From: Paenibacillus swuensis
GTDB taxonomy: Bacteria; Bacillota; Bacilli; Paenibacillales; DY6
Length of the DNA: 64,000 nucleotides
Assembly (NCBI RefSeq): GCF_001644605.1
Contig: NZ_CP011388.1
Location: 2,279,001-2,343,000 of the forward strand
Direction: 5' to 3'
In this document: piece after piece, positions 38,938 through 47,042 of the stretch
Numbering within the stretch: position 1 is the stretch's first letter
Layout of the letters: each line of letters begins with the position of its first letter
The notes under the pieces: model-generated
What the model was told of the DNA's origin: nothing
Databases searched by the model: none
The model's input: only the letters and a program-made list of their open reading frames with translations
Translations under genes and position numbers: made by a program

Positions 38938-41900
38938 GAATGATCATTAAGTTAAGATGGCTGATGTTGGTGTTGTGGATCGCCGCGGCGGCGGGCCTCA
39001 TGATGTCCGCGCCGAATATGGAAGAACTGGTGCGGGACAAAGGGCAGATTACCGTGCCGGACGGCTACTCTTCTTCTGTAGCGAATGAATTGCTTCAGAG
39101 CAATAAAGAGGTAAGCAATGCTAAGGAGGGCGCGGAGGAGGAGGCTTCCGCCGTGTTGGTGTTCCACCGGGACGGGAAGCTCACAGAGGCCGACCAAGCC
39201 GAGATGAAACGAGGCATTGAAGCGCTGAAGGGGAGCGCTGAGATTGGGTCGGTGACGAACCATTTTGACACGAAAGAGTTGGAAGATCAGCTCGTATCCA
39301 AAGACGGCACAACCGTGCTGGCGCTGGTGAATGTGAAAGGGGAGGGCCGCACGCCTGCCGAAATGCGCGATGTGCTCTACAGTAAGCTGGATGGCATCAA
39401 GGTGGATCATTATTACACGGGCGAATGGCTCATTAACGAGGACGTCATCCAGAGCTCGCAAGAGGGATTGAAGAAAACGGAGTTTATTACGGTCGGCTTT
39501 ATTCTCGTCATTCTGTTGATCGTGTTCCGGTCGATTGTGGCGCCTCTGATTCCTTTGCTGGCGGTCGGTTTGAGCTATGTGGTGTCCCAGTCGGTGGTGG
39601 CGATTCTGGTCGATCAGGTCAACTTCCCGCTATCCAACTTCACACAAATTTTCATGGTGGCGGTGATGTTCGGGATCGGGACGGACTACTGTATTCTGCT
39701 GATCAGCAGGTACAAAGAGGAGCTGGCGAAGACGAGCGACCGTACGGAAGCGATCATCAACACCTATCGGACAGCCGGAGGGACCGTTCTGTTCTCGGGG
39801 CTGGCGGTTCTGGTGGGCTTCAGCTCGATCGGATTCTCGGAATTTTCCCTGTATCGCTCCGCGGTGGCGGTGGCTGTCGGGGTCGGCGTGCTGCTGCTGG
39901 CGTTGATCACGTTGGTGCCGTTCTTTATGGCGGTGTTGGGGAGGGCATTGTTTTGGCCGGCTAAAGGGGAGCTCAAGCACGGATCCAGCGGTCTTTGGGG
40001 CGCGATGGGCAGCTTTTCCTTAAAACGTCCGGTCTGGGCGATCGCGCTGATGGCTGTGCTGATCGTTCCGTTCCTGACAGCCTACAAAGGCGCGGTGTCG
40101 TTCAACTCGCTCGAGGAAATCGGCGATAAATACGATTCCGTGCGCGCGTTCAACTACATCGCGGACGGCTTCGGGCCGGGCGAGTCCATGCCGTCGAAGG
40201 TCGTTGTTCAAGCGGAGCAACCGCTCGATACGCCGGAGGGACTGGCGGCGATCGAACAAGTGACGCGCGAACTCGCCGGAGTCGACGGCGTGGACGCGGT
40301 GCGGAGCGGCACAAGGCCTACGGGCGTGCCGCAGGAGGGTTTTGCCGTGGCCGAGCAGGCGGATAAGCTCGGGCAAGGCTTGGGTGAAGGCGGCGACGCG
40401 ATTGGGAAGATCGGCGCCGGTTTAGCCGAGGCGAGCGCCTCGCTCAGCGAGAGTGAGCCGAAGCTGCAAGAGGCCGCAGCGGGCGCGGGCGAGCTCGCCA
40501 AAGGCACAACCGCGCTGAAAGCGGGCGTTGTGCAGCTGGGCGAGGGGCTGGCGCGCATCGAGCGCGGCTTACGCGACGGCTCTGCCGGAGCGAAGGAGCT
40601 GAGCGCGGGGCTGCGCCAGGCTCAGGCGAGCGCGAAGCAGCTGGCGGCGGGCGCGTGGAAGCTGCTCGGCTCGTATGAGCAGCTGGGCGGCGGGCTGGCG
40701 CAGCTTGCGCGCGGCTACAGCGCGTCGGCGGCGGATGCGGCGGCGCTGGCGGACGGCATCGGCGGCGTGGGCGAGAGCTTGCGCGGCTTGGCCGCCAAGT
40801 ATCCGGAGCTGGCCGCCGACGCCGAGTTCCAGCGCGCGCAGGACGCCGCGTCGCAGCTGGGCACGGACGCGGGCGCACTCTCGCGCGGCCTCGCCGAGCT
40901 GAAAGGCAGCCTGACCGGAGTATCCGGCGGGCTGGCGCAAGCGAACGCGGGCCTGAAGCAGGCCGCGCAAGGGCAAGCCGCGCTCGCTGGCGGGCTGTCG
41001 TCGATTGCCGCGGGCATCGACAAGCTGCAGGCGGGCATCGCGAGTGCGGCCGGCGGCCAAGGGCAGATCGTGGATAAGCTGCCGTCCGTGACGGCGGGCT
41101 TTGATCAGCTGGCCGCGGGCCAAAAAGAGCTGCAAAACGGCTTCGCGCAGCTAAACGGACAGCTCGGGGAGCTGACGGACGGTTTGGCGCAAAGCGCGGA
41201 CGGGCTGAAGCAAGTGAACGGCGGCTTGGCTTCCGCGGGTACGTACCTGGAAGGCTTGTCGGCGGGGCCGAACAAGCAGCTGACCGGCTGGTATGCACCG
41301 GCGGAAACGCTGGAGAACGCGGAGTTCCAACAAGCGCTCGACATTTACCTGTCGGAAGACGGGAAGACCGCAACGTTTGATGTGGTGTTCCAAGGCAATC
41401 CGTATGACGTCGCCACTTTGGCCAAAGTCGATGAGCTGAACGCGGCGGTGGAACGCGCGGTTCAAGGCACGCCGATGGAAGGCGCGAAGTACGCTGTCAG
41501 CGGGATCACCAGTATCAACAATGATTTGAACACCGTGTCCGCCGGGGATTATGCGCGTACGGTCATGTTCATGCTGATCGGCATAGGGCTGATCTTGATG
41601 GTTCGTTTCCGTTCCATCGTCATCCCGATTTATATTTTAATCTCACTTTTGTTGACCTACTACTCTTCGCTCGCGATCGCCGAAGTCATCTTTGTTCGTA
41701 TCTTGGGTTATTCCGGGATTTCATGGGCGGTGCCGTTCTTCGGATTCGTGCTCTTGATGGCGCTGGGCGTGGATTACAGCATCTTCCTGATGGACCGCTT
41801 CCGAGAGTATCGTCATCTGGAGCCGCGGGAAGCCATTTTGCAGGCGATGAAGCACATGGGCGGTGTTATTATTTCAGCGGCCGTAATCCTGGGCGGAACG

Positions 41901-42131
41901 TTCGCGGCGATGCTGCCTTCCGGGGTCATGTCGTTGCTGCAGATTGCCACCATTTTGCTGTGCGGGCTGTTCCTGTACGCGTTGGTCATTCTGCCGTTGT
42001 TCATCCCTGTTATGGTGCGGATGTTCGGTCCGGCCAACTGGTGGCCGTTTATGGGGGACAGGGCGGACTCCTCACCCGCCAATTCCTCTGGTAGTCGCTC
42101 GGTAGACGAGCGTCCATCGTTATCGCATTAA
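38934..42131 (+). CDS. MMPL/RND-type exporter (YdgH-like) with a long helical extracytoplasmic domain
   Basis: The protein has 1065 residues. A first membrane segment (about 8-25) and an external loop lead to helices 2-6 (about 180-380), including the RND-type FTQIFMVAVMFGIGTDYCILLISRYKEE. Residues about 470-790 form a long repetitive domain of LxxGxxxLxxG heptads (GLAEASASLSESEPKLQEAA, AGAGELAKGTTALKAGV and so on), likely a coiled helical bundle. The second membrane half (about 880-1045) has GFVLLMALGVDYSIFLMDRFRE. The paired Asp residues in the GTDY and GVDY helices are proton-relay candidates. It should expel lipids or toxic amphiphiles. The repeat domain is very GC-rich. Confidence 0.87.
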   Translation: MRMIIKLRWLMLVLWIAAAAGLMMSAPNMEELVRDKGQITVPDGYSSSVANELLQSNKEVSNAKEGAEEEASAVLVFHRDGKLTEADQAEMKRGIEALKGSAEIGSVTNHFDTKELEDQLVSKDGTTVLALVNVKGEGRTPAEMRDVLYSKLDGIKVDHYYTGEWLINEDVIQSSQEGLKKTEFITVGFILVILLIVFRSIVAPLIPLLAVGLSYVVSQSVVAILVDQVNFPLSNFTQIFMVAVMFGIGTDYCILLISRYKEELAKTSDRTEAIINTYRTAGGTVLFSGLAVLVGFSSIGFSEFSLYRSAVAVAVGVGVLLLALITLVPFFMAVLGRALFWPAKGELKHGSSGLWGAMGSFSLKRPVWAIALMAVLIVPFLTAYKGAVSFNSLEEIGDKYDSVRAFNYIADGFGPGESMPSKVVVQAEQPLDTPEGLAAIEQVTRELAGVDGVDAVRSGTRPTGVPQEGFAVAEQADKLGQGLGEGGDAIGKIGAGLAEASASLSESEPKLQEAAAGAGELAKGTTALKAGVVQLGEGLARIERGLRDGSAGAKELSAGLRQAQASAKQLAAGAWKLLGSYEQLGGGLAQLARGYSASAADAAALADGIGGVGESLRGLAAKYPELAADAEFQRAQDAASQLGTDAGALSRGLAELKGSLTGVSGGLAQANAGLKQAAQGQAALAGGLSSIAAGIDKLQAGIASAAGGQGQIVDKLPSVTAGFDQLAAGQKELQNGFAQLNGQLGELTDGLAQSADGLKQVNGGLASAGTYLEGLSAGPNKQLTGWYAPAETLENAEFQQALDIYLSEDGKTATFDVVFQGNPYDVATLAKVDELNAAVERAVQGTPMEGAKYAVSGITSINNDLNTVSAGDYARTVMFMLIGIGLILMVRFRSIVIPIYILISLLLTYYSSLAIAEVIFVRILGYSGISWAVPFFGFVLLMALGVDYSIFLMDRFREYRHLEPREAILQAMKHMGGVIISAAVILGGTFAAMLPSGVMSLLQIATILLCGLFLYALVILPLFIPVMVRMFGPANWWPFMGDRADSSPANSSGSRSVDERPSLSH

Positions 42132-42203
42132 TATATGAAACGAATCCTTCTCCACACCGTATAACGGATATTACTAAAAAACGCAATTATTAGGAGGACG
42201 AAC

Positions 42204-42581
42204 ATGGGATTTTTGGACGGATTAATGGGGAACGCGTCAGAGTTGAGGGTGGAAGAGGTCAATAAGGAGTTCGGGCATCTGCTGGCAACGGGCGAGCGAG
42301 TAGAAAAGGCGTACCAAATGATTCGGGACATGTTCATCTTCACGGACAAAAGGTTCATTCTAGTCGACAAACAAGGCATCACGGGGCGCAAGCTGGAAAT
42401 CAAGTCGGTTCCCTACAAGAGCATCACCCATTTCTCGATCGAAACCGCCGGTTCGTTTGACTTGGATGCGGAGCTGAACATTTGGATTTCCGGTGTGAGT
42501 CTGCCGATTCAGAAGAAGTTCAACAAGAGCTTGAACATCTACGAGTTGCAGAGTGTGTTGGCGGGGTACGTGGCGAGATAA
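42204..42581 (+). CDS. Bacterial PH-domain protein
   Basis: The protein has 125 residues. MGFLDGLMGNASELRVEEVNKEF opens the protein, followed by a beta-rich region with AYQMIRDMFIFTDKRFILVDKQG and YKSITHFSIETAGSFDLDAELNIWISG, characteristic of the small bacterial PH-domain family (bPH_1, similar to B. subtilis YvbH-type proteins). No membrane segment or signal is visible, so it is cytoplasmic. AGGAGGA precedes the ATG. The family forms oligomeric rings in structures, but its role is unknown. It ends with a strong terminator. Confidence 0.85.
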   Translation: MGFLDGLMGNASELRVEEVNKEFGHLLATGERVEKAYQMIRDMFIFTDKRFILVDKQGITGRKLEIKSVPYKSITHFSIETAGSFDLDAELNIWISGVSLPIQKKFNKSLNIYELQSVLAGYVAR

Positions 42582-42604
42582 ACGGTTCATGGCAAAATCA
42601 TACG

Positions 42605-42634
42605 AAAACCGCAACCATCAGGCTGCGGTTTTTA
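42605..42634 (+). terminator. Rho-independent terminator
   Basis: AAAACCGCA-A-CC, loop ATCA, GG-C-TGCGGTTTTT after the PH-domain gene. Confidence 0.88.
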
Positions 42635-42684
42635 TTTTGAGCTAGAGCAGAGGTGATTATACCTCTAAAACCAGCAAAAGGGCG

Positions 42685-42701
42685 ATATCCCATTGACTCA
42701 G
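42685..42701 (+). repeat. Copy of the dispersed TATCCC-N3-GACTCAG motif
   Basis: ATATCCCATTGACTCAG in the region between the PH-domain and MFS genes. It belongs to the family also seen at 10784, 10882, 10928, 26195, 26318, 27590 and 44095. Confidence 0.7.
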
Positions 42702-42823
42702 CCCCCGAAGCATGGATATCCATCTCAGGTTATTCGCCAATCCGCCCCCGGAAGGATGACACCTCCTAAGGATTCCTATATTGTACTATGTAGATGTCAT
42801 TATATAAATTCCGGAGGAACCTC

Positions 42824-44128
42824 ATGCAACAGCTATTCCGCAATCCCACCTTCACCAGGCTGTTCCTGGCCACTTTCGCTTCCCAATTGGGCTCAACGAT
42901 AGGCAGCATGGCTTTCGCGTTCTACATGCTCGACCGTTTCTCCACCCAACCCGTTTACGCCACGGTGGCTGAGTTGATGTACTCGCTGCCCACGTTAGCC
43001 GTGTTCTTTATTGTGGGGGTGTGCGCCGATCGGTTCGATCGCCAACGTATTGCGGAGTACACCGGATGGATTCGCTTGGCGCTGTCGGTCCTGTTGTTAG
43101 GTGTCATAGAGTTGGACTGGGTGCCCGTCATGTTCGCGATTTTGTTCACCCGGAGCGCGGTAACGAAGTTCTATTGGCCAGCGGAATCGTCGATGCTGCA
43201 AGGGGTGTTGGACAAAGAGCAATATATCCGCTCCTCAGGTCTGAATCAGATGATTATGGGTGTATTTATGCTTTTTGGGATGAGTCTGGGCGCGATCGCT
43301 TATAACTTTCTTGGCATACAAGGAGCAATTATGCTGGATGCTTGCGGGTTCCTGGTTTCGGCGCTGCTGATTCGTTCCTGCCGTATTGCGCTTGAGGTTC
43401 GCCAGCCTAACGGCTACTCCCGTGTTCGAGACTTGAAGCTTGGACATGTATTGCATGATTTTCGGGATGGGATTGGCTATATTTTGAACCATAAATTGTT
43501 GTTAACCATCATTGCGGGCTATGCGATCTTCGGCTTAATCGACGGTGCCTTCATTATGCTCCCGATGTTCACGATGAAATATAAACTCGCGCCCGATGCG
43601 TATGAGTGGTTCCTTTCTATGTTCGCGGTCAGTTTAGGCTTGGGGATTCTGCTGGGAAGTGTCATTACCGGTCGTCTGGTGCAAAAGTTCAAGCCCCACC
43701 AAGTACTGCTCACGGGGCTTATGATGTCAGGACTGCTGATTCTGGGATTAGCTTGGGTGGAGCATCCTTGGGTGTATGTGTCGCTCGTGTTCGTTACAGG
43801 CATGGTGCTCACGCCCATTAACATTGTGTTAGGCGGCTGGATGCCGGAGTTGGTGGAGCCGACCAAGATGGGCCGTGTTATGGCGTGGATTGATCCGGTG
43901 ATGATGGCGGGGCAGTCTTTGACCCTGGGATGTATTGCGCTGTTCTATCCGTCCGTGATTTCCCTCTTTATGCTATATGTGTTTACCGGCGTGCTCCTGC
44001 TGGGGGTATTCACGATTTATGGATTGACGTTACCCCGGTTGATCAGACAAGGGAAGGGGGAGGAGGGTGTACCTGCAATTGGTCCAAAAGAGCGTTATCC
44101 CTTTGACTCAGCTCCGAACAACTTATAA
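42824..44128 (+). CDS. Major facilitator superfamily transporter
   Basis: About 434 residues from ATG 42824, which follows CGGAGGA; a longer in-frame start at 42794 has no site. Roughly eleven or twelve membrane segments can be traced. N-terminal LFRNPTFTRLFLATFASQLGSTIGSMAFAFYMLD and the loop GVCADRFDRQRIAEYTG match the MFS_3/enterobactin-exporter-like branch common in Bacillota. The substrate is unknown. The last six codons run through a copy of the dispersed TATCCC...GACTCAG repeat, and the 3' end overlaps a small convergent gene by 34 bases, so the natural C-terminus may have been altered by that repeat. Confidence 0.85.
   Translation: MQQLFRNPTFTRLFLATFASQLGSTIGSMAFAFYMLDRFSTQPVYATVAELMYSLPTLAVFFIVGVCADRFDRQRIAEYTGWIRLALSVLLLGVIELDWVPVMFAILFTRSAVTKFYWPAESSMLQGVLDKEQYIRSSGLNQMIMGVFMLFGMSLGAIAYNFLGIQGAIMLDACGFLVSALLIRSCRIALEVRQPNGYSRVRDLKLGHVLHDFRDGIGYILNHKLLLTIIAGYAIFGLIDGAFIMLPMFTMKYKLAPDAYEWFLSMFAVSLGLGILLGSVITGRLVQKFKPHQVLLTGLMMSGLLILGLAWVEHPWVYVSLVFVTGMVLTPINIVLGGWMPELVEPTKMGRVMAWIDPVMMAGQSLTLGCIALFYPSVISLFMLYVFTGVLLLGVFTIYGLTLPRLIRQGKGEEGVPAIGPKERYPFDSAPNNL
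44095..44111 (+). repeat. Copy of the dispersed motif inside the 3' end of the MFS gene
   Basis: TTATCCCTTTGACTCAG, encoding part of the terminal RYPFDSAP of the transporter and overlapping the end of the minus-strand small gene. Confidence 0.7.
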
Positions 44129-44295
44129 ACCGTATAAGTCGCCATGACGGCTGTCAAGATCGCAATCGAAATGACGATGTATTTCAGAGTACCTGTTTGT
44201 AAGCTGCCGATCAAAAGTAAAGCCGTTATGGCCAGCGCTTCTATCGTGATCGTGAGAATGATGTTGAACCATTTATATTTGAGTAAGCTTTTCAT
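44095..44295 (-). CDS. Two-helix small membrane protein
   Basis: About 66 residues from ATG 44295, five bases after AGGTGA; a GTG at 44304 lies inside that site. Two membrane segments (about 10-28 and 36-54) are separated by a short SLQTGTLK loop, and charged ends KSLLKYK and KLFGAESKG suggest both termini are cytoplasmic. It is convergent with, and overlaps, the MFS gene. No family recognised; it might be a short regulatory or stress membrane peptide. Confidence 0.5.
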   Translation of the reverse strand: MKSLLKYKWFNIILTITIEALAITALLLIGSLQTGTLKYIVISIAILTAVMATYTVYKLFGAESKG

Positions 44296-44484
44296 CGTCG
44301 TCACCTGTTCTCGGGATTATTTTGGCGGCAAAAACCTAAATCGCAATGAAAAATACATTGATAGCATTCCATAGGGAATGAAAATAGATCGAGGATCTCA
44401 ACGTCCCTGTGATGTACAGCAACAGCGAACTAAATACACTCATAAAAAGCAAAGAAGAAGGCGTCATGGTTCATGCATGCAAGT

Positions 44485-45291
44485 TCAGTCTACATTCCTG
44501 CCCAAAATATGCACAGCCGTGTTCGCCCCAGCCTCTGCGCCTACTTCGTTGTAAGCCTGTTGCACGTAGTGGAATGCGTCCTTCATAAGCCCTCTGGCCG
44601 CCATGTCCGCAAACTTGGTTGAGACAAGCGCCGCATGCTGGTATGTAATGCATAGTTCGATCTGAGCCTCGGCGATAGGACGGAATTTATCCGGATCATC
44701 GCGATGGCGGCCGATGCCTACGATATAGCAGGTTTCCATGCCGGCGCAGATCATAGCATCCATGACGGAGGTGAGTTTGGTCGTGTACTCCGCAGGGGAC
44801 ATGCCGTTCTCCGCATCCGTCTCGCCTTGGCACCACACCATGAATGCATGCCGGACGGTACAGCCATTCGCGCCAAGCCAGTCGCTGGCTGCCTGAAACC
44901 GGTCAATCGCATCGTTCAAAAAAGCCCCGCCAGGCAGCCACAAGTTGATGGAGGAACCGCCTTTGGAGCACGAAACGGCTACAACAGGCGTGCCTGTAGT
45001 TCGCTCATATTCAATGACAAAAGAGGATACCATGGACCCCGTTTTGTTGGACTCCGCAACACCGCTTATCACGTTATTTTCTTCTACCCCAAAAGGCTCA
45101 ACGATCGGATACAGCCTTGTGGGGGCCGAGATCGCTTTAAACTCATATCCCGTTCCCTCAGCCACTACAGGCGCTTCAGCCGCCGAACCTCGACCCGCCA
45201 TATTGGACTGTCCTGCAAACAGGACGAGGTCTACTTCTTTTTTATCTTTTTTGGCCGGGAAATGGTTGTTATCGCTGTTAGAATGGGTCAT
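44485..45291 (-). CDS. SASA-domain carbohydrate esterase (CE6/sialate-O-acetylesterase-like)
   Basis: The protein has 268 residues and no signal peptide. The nucleophile motif GQSNMAGRG is at residues 27-35 with Ser29. The family blocks GGSSINLWLPGG, FMVWCQGETDAE and the C-terminal catalytic DAFHYVQQAYNEVG follow, as in the SASA family (acetylxylan and sialate esterases). It should remove acetyl groups from imported oligosaccharides in the cytoplasm. GGGAGG precedes the start. It is divergent from the secreted GH5 gene, so it belongs to the polysaccharide-use region. The exact substrate, acetyl-xylan or acetyl-mannan type, is open. Confidence 0.82.
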   Translation of the reverse strand: MTHSNSDNNHFPAKKDKKEVDLVLFAGQSNMAGRGSAAEAPVVAEGTGYEFKAISAPTRLYPIVEPFGVEENNVISGVAESNKTGSMVSSFVIEYERTTGTPVVAVSCSKGGSSINLWLPGGAFLNDAIDRFQAASDWLGANGCTVRHAFMVWCQGETDAENGMSPAEYTTKLTSVMDAMICAGMETCYIVGIGRHRDDPDKFRPIAEAQIELCITYQHAALVSTKFADMAARGLMKDAFHYVQQAYNEVGAEAGANTAVHILGRNVD

Positions 45292-45421
45292 CCTTGGCCT
45301 CCCTGAGCTATTGTTTTAAACCGAATCACGTGTATCTAAAGACCGTTTTCACCTGTTAGCAGTAGATCTCTCCTATATAATGATAAAGCAAGCAATCCAA
45401 ATCATAAAGGGGATGACTTTA

Positions 45422-46885
45422 ATGAGAAAGCGAAGCAGTTGGAAAGGGGTAGCGGTTTATGTATTACTTTTGGCGTTGATGTTTGGGACGGTTAATTTTG
45501 CAAGCGTTACCACAACGGAGGCAGCCGGGGACAGCTATACGGTATCGGGAACGAAGATCATGAAAAACGGGACGGAATTTATTCTCAACGGGACGAATGT
45601 GAACGGTCCGCAGTGGTGCTGGGGCTCCAATACGGTAAATGACGCGAATCTGATCGTAAACAAATGGAAGTTCAACTCGATCCGGGTAAATACACATATT
45701 CTTGCAAAAGGCTGCGATTTTCAACCCACGCTGCAACAGATTGTGGACACCTACACGCCGCTGGGCGCGGTAGTGATGATTGAGGCGCATGAGGATGCGC
45801 GCATCGGCAACTACTACACATCAACTACATCGCCTACGCTGACAGAGTTAAAAAACTATTGGATTAACCTAGCCAATCAGTTCAAAAACAACAGCAACGT
45901 CTGGTTTAATATTGCGAATGAGCCGGGAGACTGGAATCTGGACGCGCAGTGGAAGACGATGCACAAGACGGTCATTGAGGCGATCCGCGGTACGGGTGCG
46001 ACGAATATCATCGTTGTGGACGGCGGCACATTCGGTCAAGATTGCGGGTATTCGCAAGCCGGGAATGTGGTGGACGGAGACAGTGCGGTGATCAGCTGGG
46101 GGCAGGAAGTGAAGTCGTATGACACGACGGGCAATACGATCTTCAGCGTGCACAACTACGGCTGCTGGGATTGGAGCGAATCGAAACTGACCGATTACGT
46201 AAATCGTGTGCATGCGAAGAATCTGGCTTTGGTATTCGGCGAGTGGGGAGCCCAAACCGGCGGTGAGCACCAAACCGCGGCGCAGAACACGGTGAATGTG
46301 TCCCAGGCGAAGAAGGTCGGCAAGATGGTTTGGCATTGGGACGGCGGCGACGCGTTCGATCTGACCAACACCGGCGGGGGCTGGGGCGGCGACATTAACC
46401 GTACGGACGGTACCAAACCGACCAACCTGACTTGGCTGGGTTCGAAGGTATGGGACGCGAACCGTTACACAGGCAGTGTTGCGGCGAAGCTTTCGGGTAC
46501 GTTATATGGAACCACGCCTGCTTTTAATGGGACGGATACTTTTCATAAAGCAATGGACGGCAATACGGGGACGTTCTTCGATTACGCCAATTCGGACGGA
46601 GGATATGTAGGACTGGATCTGGGTGCGAGCGTAACGAAGCAAATTACAAAGGTTCGTTTATATCCCCGTTCAGGCATGGCTTACCGTATGGACGGCGGTA
46701 AAATTCAAGGCTCCAACACAAGCAGCACTTCTGGATTTACCGATCTAGGAACGGTTTCATCAGCACAGAATGCCGTTTGGCATGAAGTAACGGTAACGAA
46801 TACAACCAAGTATCGGTATGTCCGATATTTGTCTCCAAGCGGAAGTCACTGTAACGTGGCCGAATTGGAGTTCTGGGGCAAATAA
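45422..46885 (+). CDS. Secreted glycoside hydrolase family 5 with a C-terminal F5/8C-type domain
   Basis: About 487 residues from ATG 45422, nine bases after GGGG. A signal peptide covers residues 1-35 (ending TTTEAAG). The GH5 barrel spans about 38-335: acid/base Glu167 in WFNIANEPGDW and nucleophile Glu274 in ALVFGEWGAQ, with the conserved SIRVN, AHEDAR and HWDGGD segments. The rest (about 345-487) is a discoidin/F5-8C-like module (TFHKAMDGNTGTFFDYAN, VRYLSPSGSHCNVAELEFWG), likely a glycan-binding CBM32-like domain. It closely resembles the GH5 core of the large enzyme encoded at 54037. Substrate mannan or beta-glucan is not decided. Confidence 0.88.
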   Translation: MRKRSSWKGVAVYVLLLALMFGTVNFASVTTTEAAGDSYTVSGTKIMKNGTEFILNGTNVNGPQWCWGSNTVNDANLIVNKWKFNSIRVNTHILAKGCDFQPTLQQIVDTYTPLGAVVMIEAHEDARIGNYYTSTTSPTLTELKNYWINLANQFKNNSNVWFNIANEPGDWNLDAQWKTMHKTVIEAIRGTGATNIIVVDGGTFGQDCGYSQAGNVVDGDSAVISWGQEVKSYDTTGNTIFSVHNYGCWDWSESKLTDYVNRVHAKNLALVFGEWGAQTGGEHQTAAQNTVNVSQAKKVGKMVWHWDGGDAFDLTNTGGGWGGDINRTDGTKPTNLTWLGSKVWDANRYTGSVAAKLSGTLYGTTPAFNGTDTFHKAMDGNTGTFFDYANSDGGYVGLDLGASVTKQITKVRLYPRSGMAYRMDGGKIQGSNTSSTSGFTDLGTVSSAQNAVWHEVTVTNTTKYRYVRYLSPSGSHCNVAELEFWGK

Positions 46886-46905
46886 GGCAGTAAGACAGTA
46901 AGAAC

Positions 46906-46958
46906 AAAGGGCCGAGCGCTTATTCCGTCAGTTGCGGAGGGGCGTTTGGCCTTCTTTT
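46906..46958 (+). terminator. Probable terminator after the GH5 gene
   Basis: AAGGGCC-GA-GCGC pairs imperfectly with GCGTTTGGCCTT across a loop of about 26 bases, followed by CTTTT. Confidence 0.5.
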
Positions 46959-47042
46959 GCCAGTTAAAGGGACAGTTAAGGGTTATGTCGAAATAAGTCG
47001 TATAATGAACATATAAGCATGCGAATGAAAGGAAGTACGGAT

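Noticed and set aside
40444-41373. 309-residue open frame on the minus strand inside the MMPL gene
   Set aside because: It is Arg/Pro/Ser-rich low-complexity sequence, has no ribosome binding site, and exists because the GC-rich heptad-repeat region of the plus-strand gene leaves few stops in other frames.
46981-47042. Complete SigA promoter for the YesM-like kinase
   Set aside because: A TATAAT is present at 47001-47006 but no acceptable -35 box lies 16-18 bases upstream, so it was not listed as a feature.
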